Source: Rhinopomastus cyanomelas
Taxonomy: Eukaryota; Chordata; Aves; Bucerotiformes; Rhinopomastidae
Direction: 5' to 3'
Assembly: GCA_013400115.1 (NCBI GenBank)
Contig: VXBP01004465.1
Location: 62,001 to 126,000 of the forward strand
DNA length: 64,000 bases
Position 1 is the stretch's first letter. The number at the start of each line of letters is the position of its first letter. Made by a program: the position numbers and the translations under genes. A model generated the notes under the pieces. It saw only the letters and a program-made list of their open reading frames with translations. It did no database searches and was not told where the DNA came from. This document shows positions 11,640 to 24,800 of the stretch, one piece after another.

Positions 11640-11990
11640 GACCTTTCTCGAGTCCATTCCCCATCCCTGCTCGGTGCCGTCGGCTCCGGGCTGGACCCCC
11701 GGGGGCGGGTTCGGGTCTCCCCGCTCCTCCCGCGGAGCCGCCCGGCCGCGCTTCCTCAACCCGCGGCACCGGCCGCCCCGAACGCGGGGAAGCGGCGGCT
11801 GCGCCCCGGGGCCGGCCCGGGCTCCCGGCCACCCCGCTCCGTCCTTCCGTCCGTCCGTCTGTCCCTGCCGGGCTCAGGTAAAGGGGAGCGGCCTGGGGTG
11901 GGGGATGCGCGGCCCCGCCTCAGCCACCCGCAGCCTGCGCGCTCCCGGCCCCGCCGCGGGGAACCGCCCGCGGCCTGCGCGTTCCCGGGG
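11640..11990 (+). promoter_or_regulatory. TRAF1: CpG island, probable TRAF1 promoter and non-coding exon 1
   Basis: A dense GC and CpG stretch ending in a perfect donor (ggctcag|gtaaag, exon end 11877), about 1 kb upstream of the TRAF1 start codon, which itself sits right at an acceptor (12842). This implies a non-coding first exon ending at 11877. A short gtcc-type microsatellite lies just before the donor. The transcription start cannot be placed from sequence alone. Confidence 0.65.
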
Positions 11991-12293
11991 CTGGGCTGCG
12001 AGCAGGCCCGGAGGGCTCTGCCTGCCCTTCAGCGCTGCTGTTTTACCGCTGTTACCGGGTGTTGACGCCCTCGGGTGCCCGGCCCCTCTAGCAGCGCTTG
12101 GTCGCGGGGCGGGTGCGCGGCTGGCTGCGCCGGGTGTGATTTATGGCTCCGGGCAGGTCGTGCAGCTTCTGCGGGTGTTGCTGAGCTCCTCGTCAGAGGC
12201 TGGAGAGGCCAGGGGGTTCCCTGCACCAGGCCGAAGGCGATGCTGTGTGCTCAGCAGACAGTGTCTTAAAGTCTTTAATCTTCGTTAAAATGG

Positions 12294-12464
12294 TCCTGGA
12301 GCATCGGAGCAGGCTGCCCAGAGAGGGGCAGGAATCACCATCCCTGGATGGGTTTCACAGTCGTGAAGGTGTGGAGCTCAGGGTTTAGCAGTGGGTTGGG
12401 ACAGTTGGGTTGATGGTTGGACTTGTAATCTTAAAGGTCGTTTCCAACCTAAACGACTCTGTGA
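12294..12464 (+). mobile_element. CR1 LINE 3' fragment, older class
   Basis: gagcaggctgcccagagaggg through aaaggtcgtttccaacctaaacgactctgtga. It lies in the inferred TRAF1 intron 1. Confidence 0.8.
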
Positions 12465-12842
12465 GATGCAGGACATGGTGTGGACCGTTGGGATTGTAGC
12501 ACCAAGGTGATGGCAATGCTGACTTCATCTTCCTGCAGGCTAAAAACCCCCGATTCTCTGTGCAGAAAAGCCCAGCCTTTCATGTTGATTGTCCATTTTC
12601 ACGTTGTGTTTGAGGGGTATTTTAAACCTCTACAGTAATTTCCTGCTGGTAACTAGTCAAACCCCACTGTGACATTTAGTCCCACACAGCAGCTGCAGGC
12701 TCAGCTCACTAGATCATTGCACAGGTTTGGAGCTGCTCCTAGGCTCAGATGCATCACACACTCATCCACATAAAGGCCAGTGTGTGTCTGCTCGTTTGAG
12801 CACCTGTTTTTCACCCTTCACTCTGACAGTAGTTTCCTTCAG

Positions 12843-15800
12843 ATGGCTGAGAAAACATCCAGAGACCTGCAGGACATCCCTGACTCTTCTCCCGACGAGA
12901 ATGAGTTTCCTTTTGGGTATCCCACTAGTATCTGTGAGGATGTGCCTGACCAGAAGTATCTGTGCAGCAACTGCAATAACATCCTGAAGAAAGCGCTGCA
13001 GACGCTCTGTGGGCACAGGTACTGCTCCGCCTGCCTCTCCTGGATCATACGGTAGGTCCTTTGCTGCGTGGAGGTTTTGTATAACTCATGGGAGAAGAAG
13101 ATTTTCATCTTCATATTTACTTTTCTGATCCAGGCTGCTCCTCTTTTCTTCAAATACAGATAAGATTTACAGGCCTAGTCCCTGTCTTGAGGAGTAGAAC
13201 AGCTGGATTTTGACATGGTTAGCAGATCAGGAGAGGTTCTCCTCTGCCTCTACTCTGCCCTGGTGAGACTGCATCTGGAATTTTGTGTCCAGTTCTTGTC
13301 CCCTCAGTTCTAGAAGGACACAGAGCTGCTGGTGAGAGTCCAGTGCAGAGCCGTGAAGATGATGAAGGGAAGAGAACACCTCTCTGCTGAGGAAAGGCTG
13401 AGGGAGCTGGGGCTCTTGAGCTTGGAGAAAAGGAGCTTGAGGGGTGACCCCATGAGTGTTGATCAATATGGGAAGGGTGGGTGTCAGGAGGATGGAGCCA
13501 GGCTCTGCTCAGGGGCATCTAGTGACAGGACAAGGGGCAGTGGGTGTGAGCTGGAACAGAGGAGGCTCCACATCAATGTGAGAAGGACCTTCTTCCATTG
13601 AGGGTGACAGAGCACTAGAATGGACTACCCAGGGGGATTGTGGAGTCTCCTTCTCTGAAGATGTTTCAAACCCTCCTGGCCATGTTCCTCTGCAACTGGA
13701 TCTAGGTGATCCTGCAATGGCAGGAGGATTGGACTGGCTGATCTTTCGAGGTCCCTTCCAATCCCTAATATTCTGTCATTCTGTGGTTCTGTGACATCAG
13801 TGTGGTCAAGAATTGTCCTTTTAACATAAAAGACTATGGATTCCGAGTGAAAATAACAATTTCCGTGGTTTTATTTGTGTCACTGTCCATGCAAAGACCT
13901 CCTGCACTACAGTGCCCAGACTGATGGCTATTCCATTCTTCTTTTTTTTGCCAGGAACAATAAAAATGCCATTTGCCAGAAATGTAAAGAGGAAGATCCC
14001 AGCACTTTCAGTGAGGGAAGCTTGTTGGCAGAAGAAAGGGTAAGTAGTAGTTAACAGTTCCTTTATTTATCATTACCAACTCTCAGGGCTACTGAGAGTC
14101 TGTCAGGTTCTTCAACATGAAATCCTACAATCTTGCATACAATTAACTTTTTATAGCCTCAAAGTAACTGCTGCTTTCCTCCTTGTTATTATAAGTCTTA
14201 GCTGTTACTAGCTTTACTAAGTATCACAGAATCACAGAACATTAGGGATTGGAAAGGACCTTGAAAGATCATCCAGTCTAATCCTCCCTGCCACAGCAGA
14301 ATCCCCTAGATCCAGTTGCACAGGAACATGGCCAGGAGGGTTTGAAATGTCTCCAGAGAAGGAGACTCCACAACCCCCCTGGGCAGCCCCTGCCAGGGCT
14401 CTCTCACCCTCAGTGGGAAGAAGGAAGGTCCTTCTCATGTTTATGTGGAACCTCCTCTGTTCCCATTGCCCCTTGTCCTATCATTAGGTGCCCCTGAGCA
14501 GAGCCTGGCTCCATCCTCCTGACATCCATCCTTCACAAATTTTTAAACATCAATGAGGTCACCCCTCAGTCTTCTTTTTTCCAAGCTCAAGGGACCCAGC
14601 TCCCTCAGCCTTTCCTCAGCAGGGAGATGCTCCCCTCCCTTCATCATCTTTGTGGCTCTTCACTGGACTCTCCCCAGCAGCTCCGTGTCCTTCTGTTTCC
14701 TAGTGGATACTCCAATCTCATGGTTCTCTCAACCTTCACTAGAGGCAAACGTGGATCAGGACACAGTAACAGAACAAAGCTGTGTGTTGGCAGACATGGT
14801 CTTGTTCTGTGCTGTCAGTTCTCTTACATCTTTGGGCTTTCTCTGCTGTGGGATTCTCACTGCGTCTGCGGGGACTTTCTGCAGAGCCCGTGGGTGAGTT
14901 GTTATAAGCAGGGCCCCCACTCTTGCAGGCTGATCTGCCTGGGCAGATTCTCCTGCCTGTTGAGCGTCCAGCTGGAGTCAGAAGGCCCAAGGATCCACCT
15001 GCATAGATCAGCTTACAGCAAAGGGCTGGAGTTTGTAAACAACACAAATAATGAGGATCTTTCAGCAGCTTTTTTCTTTATTTATTCCTGATAATCTCTG
15101 CTGTCCCCTTGCTGTGGTTTTGCGCAGGGTTTGTTTCCAGGGCTCTCTGTTTCTGTGTTTAGATTTTAAATAAGGTACCCACCCAAGCCAAAGAAAGGCC
15201 CTGTCAGGATGTGCATCTGCCTTGGCTCATCTCAAGATCTGCTTCCCTGTTACACTGTTAATTTATGTGCCTTTCCTATGCAACTTACCCTTCAAGTCTT
15301 ACCTTGGTGCTGTTCTTCAGCTGCTGAGCATCTGCATACATGGCTGAAACCAGCTGGGGAGCAGGAGCATCCTCCCAAGCCTCTGCTCACATCCTCTCTG
15401 CTGTCATTCATGTCCCCTGGCTTAGGAGGACACAGTTCTCTGCTCTGAACATGAAGCTCTTTGTGGCTCTGCCCTTTCCATCTGTTGTAGATTGATCAGA
15501 GATCCTGGTTCAGCTGCTGAGGGACAACCTTAGATGGAGATTAAAAACTGCTGGATTTATCCTGGAAAACTTTCAGTCAGAATGATCTGGTTGGTGAACC
15601 TGTCACTAGCTGTTCTTCCAGACCACATGAGCTGTGGACCAGAGTCCTCCCTTAGCTAGAGGCTGTAAGATACCCATGGTGTTGGTCAGAGTGCCAAGGA
15701 GCAGCACATCCAGCTGGAGTTTTGGGATGGGGCATGGCAGGGGACCTCCACTTACGTCAGAGCCAGCTCTGGGTAGGTCTGTGCCACCACAGCCACTCAT

Positions 15801-18800
15801 GATCCTCAGCAGCCCCTGCACCAACATCTTGCTTTGAGACAGCTAAAATGAAAGAGGAGAGCTGTGCAGCTACAACATAGGAGATCAGAAATATTTCCTG
15901 TGTCCATCTGCTTGACCCAGAACACTTTAGTGTCAGCAAGAGTCACCTCATTTACTGGATGAGGATGCTTCCTCAAGAAGTTCTGTGCAAACTGAGGTCC
16001 CCAGATATGAAGACAGAGGTTTGGCTGAATATTTCAAGAGCCTAGTGCAGGTACAAGAAGAGGTGAGGATTTCCCACCTTGTTTTCTACCTGAGTAGTGT
16101 CTGTAATGATTTAGCAACCGCTGGTATGAAACTAAAAGCACATGGAACACACGTAGCAGAAAGAAACCCAGGCACTGCTGGAACTGTCCCTGTAGTTAAA
16201 TGGATTTTAAATGATCTTATTTTGTAATGTCAGGAAATTCCTTGAGTTCTTCTCTTATGACACGGGGAAAAAAGCCACCATGTGCCTTGTGATTTGAATT
16301 TCTTCTCTTTGATTTTGCTCCTAAATGAGAGTCCGATGCTTCAGAGGATGGGGCTGGTGCTCTTCTTCTAGCTGAGCATTAATTGTCAGCTTGTTACCTA
16401 AACACAACCTCCACGATTGTTTATTTCATTCCTTGTTTGTGGAGTTGTTTGCAATCTGTGTGCAAAGTTGTGGGCTTTGCTTGCAGGTTGTGCTTAGGAA
16501 ATTGATTTCTGTGAGACTCCTGATCCAGCAAACCTCTGGTGTTGTTGCCATCCCATAGCTTGGGCTGTGCTGCTGTGGAGTGATCAAATATCACAGAGGT
16601 AGGGGGATACAAACATCCAGTATCTAGATTTAAAAATCATTAAAAAGATCTACATAGCTCAATAAAAACCCCCCACTCACATATGGTTTGTGTTTCTTTA
16701 GTGCTCAGTGCCACACTAAATGGAAACAGCCATGGGCTGAGAAATGCTCCCGCAGTCTCAAGTCCTCTGTGCAGCACGTTGAGGAGGTGTTAATGACCCC
16801 AGTAATGAAACACATTCATTAGGAGCAGCACATGGCAGCACCCTATCGTTAGAGTCCTGTCAGCACCTTCCTTGCATGGGACACAGTTCAGGCTTCTGTG
16901 AAAAGAAGCTTCACATAGTAGCTGGAGTTGGCTAGGAGTGCTTTCAGAACCTTTATATCACAACTAATAGTTTCTTTCTGAATCATAAGAATGAAATAAT
17001 TTAATATTTGGGTTTCTGCCAAACTAAGATTTCACTTGCTGGGTTGGGAGGTTCTTCACAGAATCACAGAACATTAGGATTGGAAGGGACCTCGAAAGAT
17101 CACCCCGACCGCAGCAGGATCCCCTAGATCCAGTCACACAGGAACACGTCCAGGCAGGTTTCAAACTTCTCCAGAGAAGGAAACTCCACAACCCTCCCTG
17201 GCAGCCCCTTCCAGGGCTCTGGCACCCTCACTGGGAAGAAGGTCCTTCTCACATCGATGTGGAACCTCCTCTGCTCCAGCTCACACCCACTGGCCCTTGT
17301 CCTATCATTGGGTGCCCCTGAGCAGAGCCTGGCTCCATCTTCCTGACACCTGCCCTTCACATAGTGATCAACATTCATGAGGTCACCCTTCAGTCTCCAT
17401 TTCTTAAAGCAGCAGGGTGAATTTAAAAAGAACAAAGGGACTCATCAAGATCTGGATCTTTTTCCTGGTCACCTTATTCCTTAGTCACCAGTTCAAGAGG
17501 GGGTGCGTGCTGACTGCTGGTTCTTTTCCTCTCTGTGTTTGTTTTCCAGGCCTTTGGTGACACAGCCATTAACAAAGAGATTTCTGAACTCCAAGTGCAC
17601 TGCATGAGCCTGGGCTGTGGCTGGTCTGGGACCATGAAGAACTTTGAAGTAAGTGTCAAGGCAGGTTGTCGACACTGCCACCGGCTCTCACTTGGGTGGG
17701 GACAGGAAGGCAATGAACCTGGCAACGTTGTTAGAATCAGCAAAGGTGTCATGATTTCCAGATCACATAATCATAGAACCATCAAGGTTGGAAAAGAACT
17801 TCAAGATCATCCAGCTGCCTGCCCTACCAGCCCAACCACTAAACCATCTCCCAAAACACCATGACTACCTGTTTTCTTAACCCCTCCAGGGACGGTGCCT
17901 CCACCTCCTCCCTCCTTCTGGGAATCACAGAATCATTAGGGATCAAAAGGGACCTTGGAAGATCATCCAGTCCAATCCCCCTGCCACAGCAGGATCACCT
18001 AGCCCAAGTCACACAGGAACACATCCAGGCGGCTCTTAGACGTCTCCAGTGAAGGAGACTCCAGTGAAGATGGACTAGATTGCACTAGATGATCGTTCCA
18101 GGTCCCTTCCAATCCCTAATGTCTGTGATTCCATGATTCTGGGAATGAAGCAGCTGCCTTTTGGTGCCGTGGTGTAGGAACAGGGGGTCTTTCTGTGAGG
18201 AGAGGTGTGCAAGCCAGAATAATGAAGGAATGCTGAGGTGCTGCTGCCTTTTTCTTTCCTACTTCAGTGCAAGTTTTGTGTTGGAGTCTTCTTCCTGTTT
18301 CAGGAAAAACCCACCCAGTTTGCTCAGCCTTGTCATTTTGAGAACTGGAGCCCCTCTCTGCGTGAACACGTGGCAAAACTGATTTGAGAGTCGGGCATGT
18401 GGTTGCCACTGGCATTTCTGAGCCTGTTCTGTAGGCAACAGCCATCTCCCTTGAAAGGCAAAATCACTTGTGACACGGTGCCTGTGGAAGCTTCAGTAAA
18501 GTGAAGGGCTTTTCTTGAGATCCTGTGTTTTTAAAGACTCTGAAAGCAGACCTGTTGGATGGAGTAATGAAAGAAGTGCTGATGTTTTCCCTTGTTGAAT
18601 GAGAGGATGCAAATTGTGTAAAGGGAACTTTAAAGAAGTTATTTTGAAGGTAGTTAAGGGTTCTGACCTAACTGTTGCACAGAAGATTGCAGATGTCTGT
18701 ACATCTACACTGCACAGAGCTGTCAGCAGACTAGCTGTGAGGGGTGGGTGTCAGGGGGGTGTCCTCATCTCCCTGATCAGGAGAGGCTGAGGGAGCTGGG

Positions 18801-21800
18801 GCTCTTTAGCTTGGAGAAGAGGAAACTGAGGAGTGACCTCATAAATGTTGTTAAATATGTGAAGGGTGGGTGTCAGGAGGATGGAGCCAGGCTCTGCTCA
18901 GTGGTACCCAGTGACAGGACAAGGGGCAGCGGGTGTGAGCTGGGACAGGGGAGGTTCCACATCGATGTGAGAAGGACCTTCTTCCCAGAGAGGGTGACAG
19001 AGCCCTGGAAGGGTTGTGGAGTCTCCTTCTCTGGAGATGTTTAAAACTCACCTGGCCATGTTCCTGTGCAACGTGGTCTAGGGGATCCTGCTGTGTCAGG
19101 GGGATGGGACTGGGTGACCTTACAAGGTCCCTCCCAATCCCTAGTGACTGGATCTAGGGGATCCTGCTGTGGCAGGGGGATGGGACTGGATGACCTTACA
19201 AGGTCCCTCCCAATCCCTAATGTTCCATGATTGTGTGACCTGCAGCTCACGTTTTCCTTTGTAATGTTTTTACCTCCAGGAGCATCAGAGTTTGTGTGAA
19301 TACGCTTTAATCCCTTGTCACACTGGCTGTGGACACGTGGTGATGAGAAAGAAGCTCGCGGATCACTTAGAGAACGGATGTGTTAATAACGTGACGACGT
19401 GTCCGACGTGTCAGCGGAGCCTGTCCAGCAGCGAGTACCAAGTAAGAACGTCTCTCTGTTTCACATTGAGGGCCTCATATTAATGGCTTCAGTAATCTGT
19501 CGTGACACTTCCCCTCCTGATCTCACCAATGCTGTTACACTTGGAGAGCTCTGAATTTTCCTGAGCTGGCTAATTTTTTCCATGCCTGAGTCGCAGGGAG
19601 AAATGAGCCTGTATTCAAGTGTCTGCCTGCGATGTTACAGCGGCGCGGGAAATAGCTGAGCGCTCGTCCAGGGCTTGGCTTTAGCTCCTGTCTCAAAGCC
19701 TGTGGCCCAGTAGGAGGTGGGTAAGAAGCAGAAGAACACAAACAGTGTCAGGCAAAAAAGATCTTGAATGTTTTTATTCAATCTCAGACTGCCCACAAAT
19801 CTGGGAGGGAGGATTGTGTCAGCGTTTCTATTAGATGTGATCAAGTCTAACTCGCTAAGTGAGCAGCAGTGTCCATGCAGAGCAGGAAGGGCATCGTCTG
19901 AGCCTGCCACAGGTTTCACAGGGGCTGTTGAGATGTTTTGACTGCAGAGGTTTTATGGTTCAGCTGTGTTTCTGCACCACTTGACAGGGACTTGCTTGCA
20001 GAGAGCCCACAGATACCAGAAGATGGCAACACTTAATCCCTCTCTGCCTCCTGTAAGTGCAGTGGGCAGCCTGGAGGAGAAACCTGAGCTGCCCAGTGTT
20101 CCCTGAGCACTTTCTCTTCTCAGAGATCTGCGATACTGCAGATCCACCTCAGTGGGCTTTGTTTTCCTGCAACGAAGAACCGTTTCCCTCCCACTCACTC
20201 TGCTTAGCTTTCATCTAATTAATTTCTAGTTAGGAAACCTTGGCAACCCAGCAGGGGATCGGCCTTGAGATGTTGATTTTTCTCTGCCTGCCTTGGTTAG
20301 TGTTTGTTGAATTGGAATTTGCTGGTTACATGATCTGCTTTAGTAAACTTGCATCTGAACTGTGACTGTGTGTGTGTGTGTGTGTGTTCCATGAATCCCC
20401 TGGGAGCAGACAGTAAAGTTTGGGCACTGCTCTCACTCTCTCCTTACCCACTGAGGTGCTGGCCTTGTGAATTTTGTGTTTAGGTATTTTAAAGACATTT
20501 CTCACCAGCCCCACTCCCCCTCAAGACATCTCAAGGAGTCAGACAACAGAAAGGAAGCAAATAAAGGTGCACTGTGTGCAACAGCTGAGCTAGAGAGCGT
20601 TAAAACACTGAGAGAGGCAGCAAAACCTGCGGCTGCACTTTGGAGGATCGACAGAGAGACCTCAGGACTCTGCAGGGCAGACTAGAGTGGCTTTATCAGA
20701 GCATTTCCAGACTGCTGTGGGGAACGCAGAGGCATTTATGGAGATTAAAGACAGAGCCCTGAGCAGTCTGAGCTGGCAGGAGGATGGCTGCAGGACTGCT
20801 CAGAGCCAGCAGTGGCAGGAAGTCTCGTGTTAGCAGGAATGCATTTTGCATTAGCACGTTGTGATGGAAACTTTGGATTCCAGCCTCCAGAAATGTGAAT
20901 AAGCAGGATGCGGGAAGGGTCTGCACATGGAACAGACGACAAAGTCACTGCAAGAAGAGTTTATACTTGAGGTTCCTGTGTATTTGCTTTCTCTTCCGTA
21001 ATCCACCTGCATGTCATTGCACATAGATGTGCCTGTGTGCACATAACTGTGGCTTGAACCGGGCAAGAAAGACTTGCAGTTGCCAACCTTGGATCAGATT
21101 TCCTGGGGTGACCTTGCAGAGCATCTGTAAGTGGTTTCCAACAGCTCTGTGGGCCCCACTAGTGAAAGGTCTCCTTGGCAGGTATTGGGGAGCTATCACC
21201 GGTCACACCTGGTGGCTGGAAGGAAGACCAATGGGCTGAGAGGCTCAGCTTGAGAGTCCTCTGAATCTGCAGCCTCCCAAATCCCAAACCCTCCTTTGCT
21301 TCAAACCCTGCTGAACAAAGACGCTCAATGACTTCAATAACTTCCTGAATTCTTCTTGTTTTAATGACAGGAACATTCCTGTGAGGGTAATTTATGTCAG
21401 GAACAGAATCTTCTGCAAACAGAAAGCCCGTCGAAGGATAAGGTGGGTAAAAGATGAGTGAATGAGGCACAGCTTTGCTTCAACTCCTTGAAATATCACT
21501 TGTTTGTGTAGATTAAATGAGGACAGGAGAATGCCCTCAGCTGGGGCAGTTGTGTCTGGGTGCTGGCACAGCCCTGCTGGCTGCTCTGCCTTCAGCTCCC
21601 ACAATGAATTGTATTAAATCCTCTTCTCAATCCTACAATAATGGGGTTTTTTTCCCCTTTCAAATATTGAGGGAGACCCTCACGAGCAAAAAGCAAAGTT
21701 TGCTGTACGACAGCCTTGCTTTGGCTGTGAAGGGACTGAATGTCAGCCAGAGCTTTTGGTAGGTAGCTGTGTTCACTCCCAGAACATGCTGCACAACACA

Positions 21801-24800
21801 GCTCTACTGTGCCTTCCCTAAGAGCAGGAGGAGGGTCGGGGTGCCTGTGGGTTTGGTGTTAGAGCTGGATCCTCTGCATATAGGCACCTTATTGACGAGG
21901 AGTCATTCCTGGAGGATCGCTGTGGTTTCTCAAACTACGTCACATCGTGCTGGGGTCTGTTGGGTGGAAGTTCAGCGGGCAGGCTGCGAGCGGGAGCCTT
22001 GCTCTCAGCCACCTTCTGCACTGATGTGCTGGTGAATTGCCAAAGCCGGGTGGACACTAAGCTCTGGTAATGCCTTGATGTGCTTAACCTGATTTGTAGC
22101 TGGGATTGTGGCCTGATTGTCTGGAGGCAAACAAAAGGATCCCTTTCAATTGGTACTGGATTATTGTATTTCCTCTTTTCCCAGCAGAACCTCTCTGCAC
22201 CCTCCAGCCACAAGGACCGATGTCGCTTTTCTGAAGTCGGCTGCTCGTTTAGGGTGAGTGAGGGGGCTGCCTTCAGGAAGGTCCTAGCAGGGCACTTCGG
22301 GCTGGCCAGCCTTTGTGTTTGGGGTCTGACTGAAATACATCTCTAAGAGAGGAGAGACAGTCTGCCCACCTTTAGCAGACCAGCGGAGACGCTGCTGAAG
22401 CTGCCGTGGTGGCACAGTGGGTGTGAGGTGCAGGATCCTGCACTGTTCGTTCTCTTCACATGAAGCAGGATGTTTGTTCCGACTCCACTGGTTTGTCAGA
22501 AGCACTGTTGTGCTTGTTTGGATGTTCTGTAGGCTACACTGCTCGTTGGAGGGCTGGGTGGTTTTCCTCTCTCCGTGCGACCCTGGAGAATCCACAGCTC
22601 TGCAGCTGAACTCCTGCAGTGTTTCCATCTCTGTCGCTTCCCCAGAAGCTAAAGGGAGCACTCCTTGACTTACAGTGGGTGTATGGAGAGCATGCTGACA
22701 GCATCTTCTTCTTACAGGGAAGCAAAGAGAAGATGAAGGAGCATGAAAACTCTGCTGTTGGGACCCACATGTTGCTTCTGTTGCAGAACATAAAGCAGCT
22801 GAAGACAAGCTTGTGCACTCCTGCCAAAGCTGCAAATGGCTTCGTCCCACAGTCGGAGCTGAGTGTGAATGGTGCAGGAAAAAGCATCCCTGATGTGCCC
22901 ATCCCAGCAGGGGTGGGAGCCCACGGGGATGTGGAAGTGGACTGTTTCACTGGATCTTCTGAAGAGGAGTCTGTTCGCCAGCAGCTTGTGAGGGAGAAGG
23001 TGATTTCTGAGCTGGAAAGCAAGCTGCATGTGTTTGAGAATATCGTGGCAGTGCTCAATAAGGAGGTGGAGACCTCTAACCTGGAGATCATGGCCTTCCG
23101 GAGGCAGAGTGAACTTGATCAAAATATAATCCGAGGCCTTGAACTGAAGGTAAATGCGATGCTAACAGTGTCCCTGTGCTCGGTGTAAAGATGGCAGATA
23201 TTTACCCCCATCACTGAGGGGTGGTGTAGGGATCGGGACAGGGATGACCACAGGAATTCGAGCTGTGGACTGTTAGTTGTGGATGCTCAGAATCACACAG
23301 CACTGGGGACTGGAAGGGACTCTGAAAGATCGGCCAGTCCAGTCCACCCGCCACAGCAGGATCACCCTGTAGAGGATCCTTTTGGTGGTTTGGATTCATT
23401 GTCTGATGGGGGGATGTCTGAGATTTGTTCCTTGAATCAGCACCTCAATATTCCTCAGAGCTCTGAAGGCTCAGAACTTGCCCTGATCAGACTGTGAGCG
23501 AGGCAGAGTTTAACTGACTGATCCTCTTAAAGCAGTGTGATGCCTGGGGAGGACCAAACCACCGTGGATCCGCCTGTCTGCCTTAAGTGCTGACACAAAA
23601 CTGCACTTAAAAAGAAATCAAAGGAGACCCTCCAGAACATGTGGCCTCCAGAGTGATTCTGCTGCTCCTGCAGCACAGCAGCCTGCTGGGGGGGGCTGCC
23701 TAAGAGCTGGTGTGTTTTTCCTAGATTGCAGAGCTGCACCGGTGCCTGATGCAGAAGGATGCAGGTCTGAGCAGCCTCCATAAATGTCTTCTGTTCTCTG
23801 AGCAAGCTTCTTACGACGGAGTCTTTCTGTGGAAAATAACAGATGTTGGCAGGAAGCTGCAGGACTCGGTGACAGGAAGGACAGTCAGTTTGTATTCACC
23901 AGGTAAAACATGGGATGTATCCATGTGTTGGCTAAACCAGACCCTTTGGAAAAACCCCTGAGCTGCTTTCTGCTCCTGTGGACAGCTGGTGCTTTAAAAT
24001 AGCTCCTTCAGCTAAGGTGCTGTTTATGTGAAGGCCTCGTGCTCTCCTGCCTGCAGTTCAGGGCAGCTGTGATCTGCTTTTCCCCAGAGTTCTGTTCCAT
24101 TTTGGGCTTTGACTTTGCAGTTTGTGACTTGCTGCTTGAAATCTGCTGGATCCCTCTCCTCTAACCCACAGCTTGGTGCCTGATGGTACCTCATGGCCTT
24201 CTGCAGCAGTTACCTCCCTTGTGAGAGGTGAATAGGTTGGGTAAAATGTGCTTGTGTGGCTAATCACAGGGAATTTTCACTGAGGTGTGAGGCACCAGAG
24301 AGTTCCAACCACTGGATGTTCCTTGGCTGTAGGGATTGGCCTGTTCCCACCTCTGTGGCAGCAGAACCTGTCACCCACTGTCCTTGCCCACGTGCCAGAG
24401 CGCTCGTGAGGAGCCATCACTGATGAAGGGTTCTGCTTTCCAGCTTTCTACACCGCTAAGTACGGCTACAAGGTCTGTCTGAGGGTTTATCTGAACGGGG
24501 ACGGGACAGGAAGAGGAACCCACCTGTCCCTGTTCTTTGTGATCATGAAAGGAGACTACGATGCTTTGCTGCCGTGGCCTTTCAGGCACAAGGTAAGAGG
24601 CTTCTCCTGCCTGGTCCCAGTTCCCTGGTCGGGCACAAAGGGGCCTTTTCCTCTGGTGCTCTGTGGAGGTTGGAGTGTTTTCCCATTTTCCTCCCTCACC
24701 ATCTTGTAATCCTGGTGAAGGAGAGGCTGAGGGAGCTGGGGGTGTTGAGCCTGGAGAAGATGAGACTCAGGGGGGACCTTCTCCCTCTCTCCAACTCCCT

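Noticed and set aside
14870..14880. NF-kB-like ggggactttct in a TRAF1 intron
   Set aside because: A single near-consensus match in an intron is expected by chance; no cluster near the promoter was seen.
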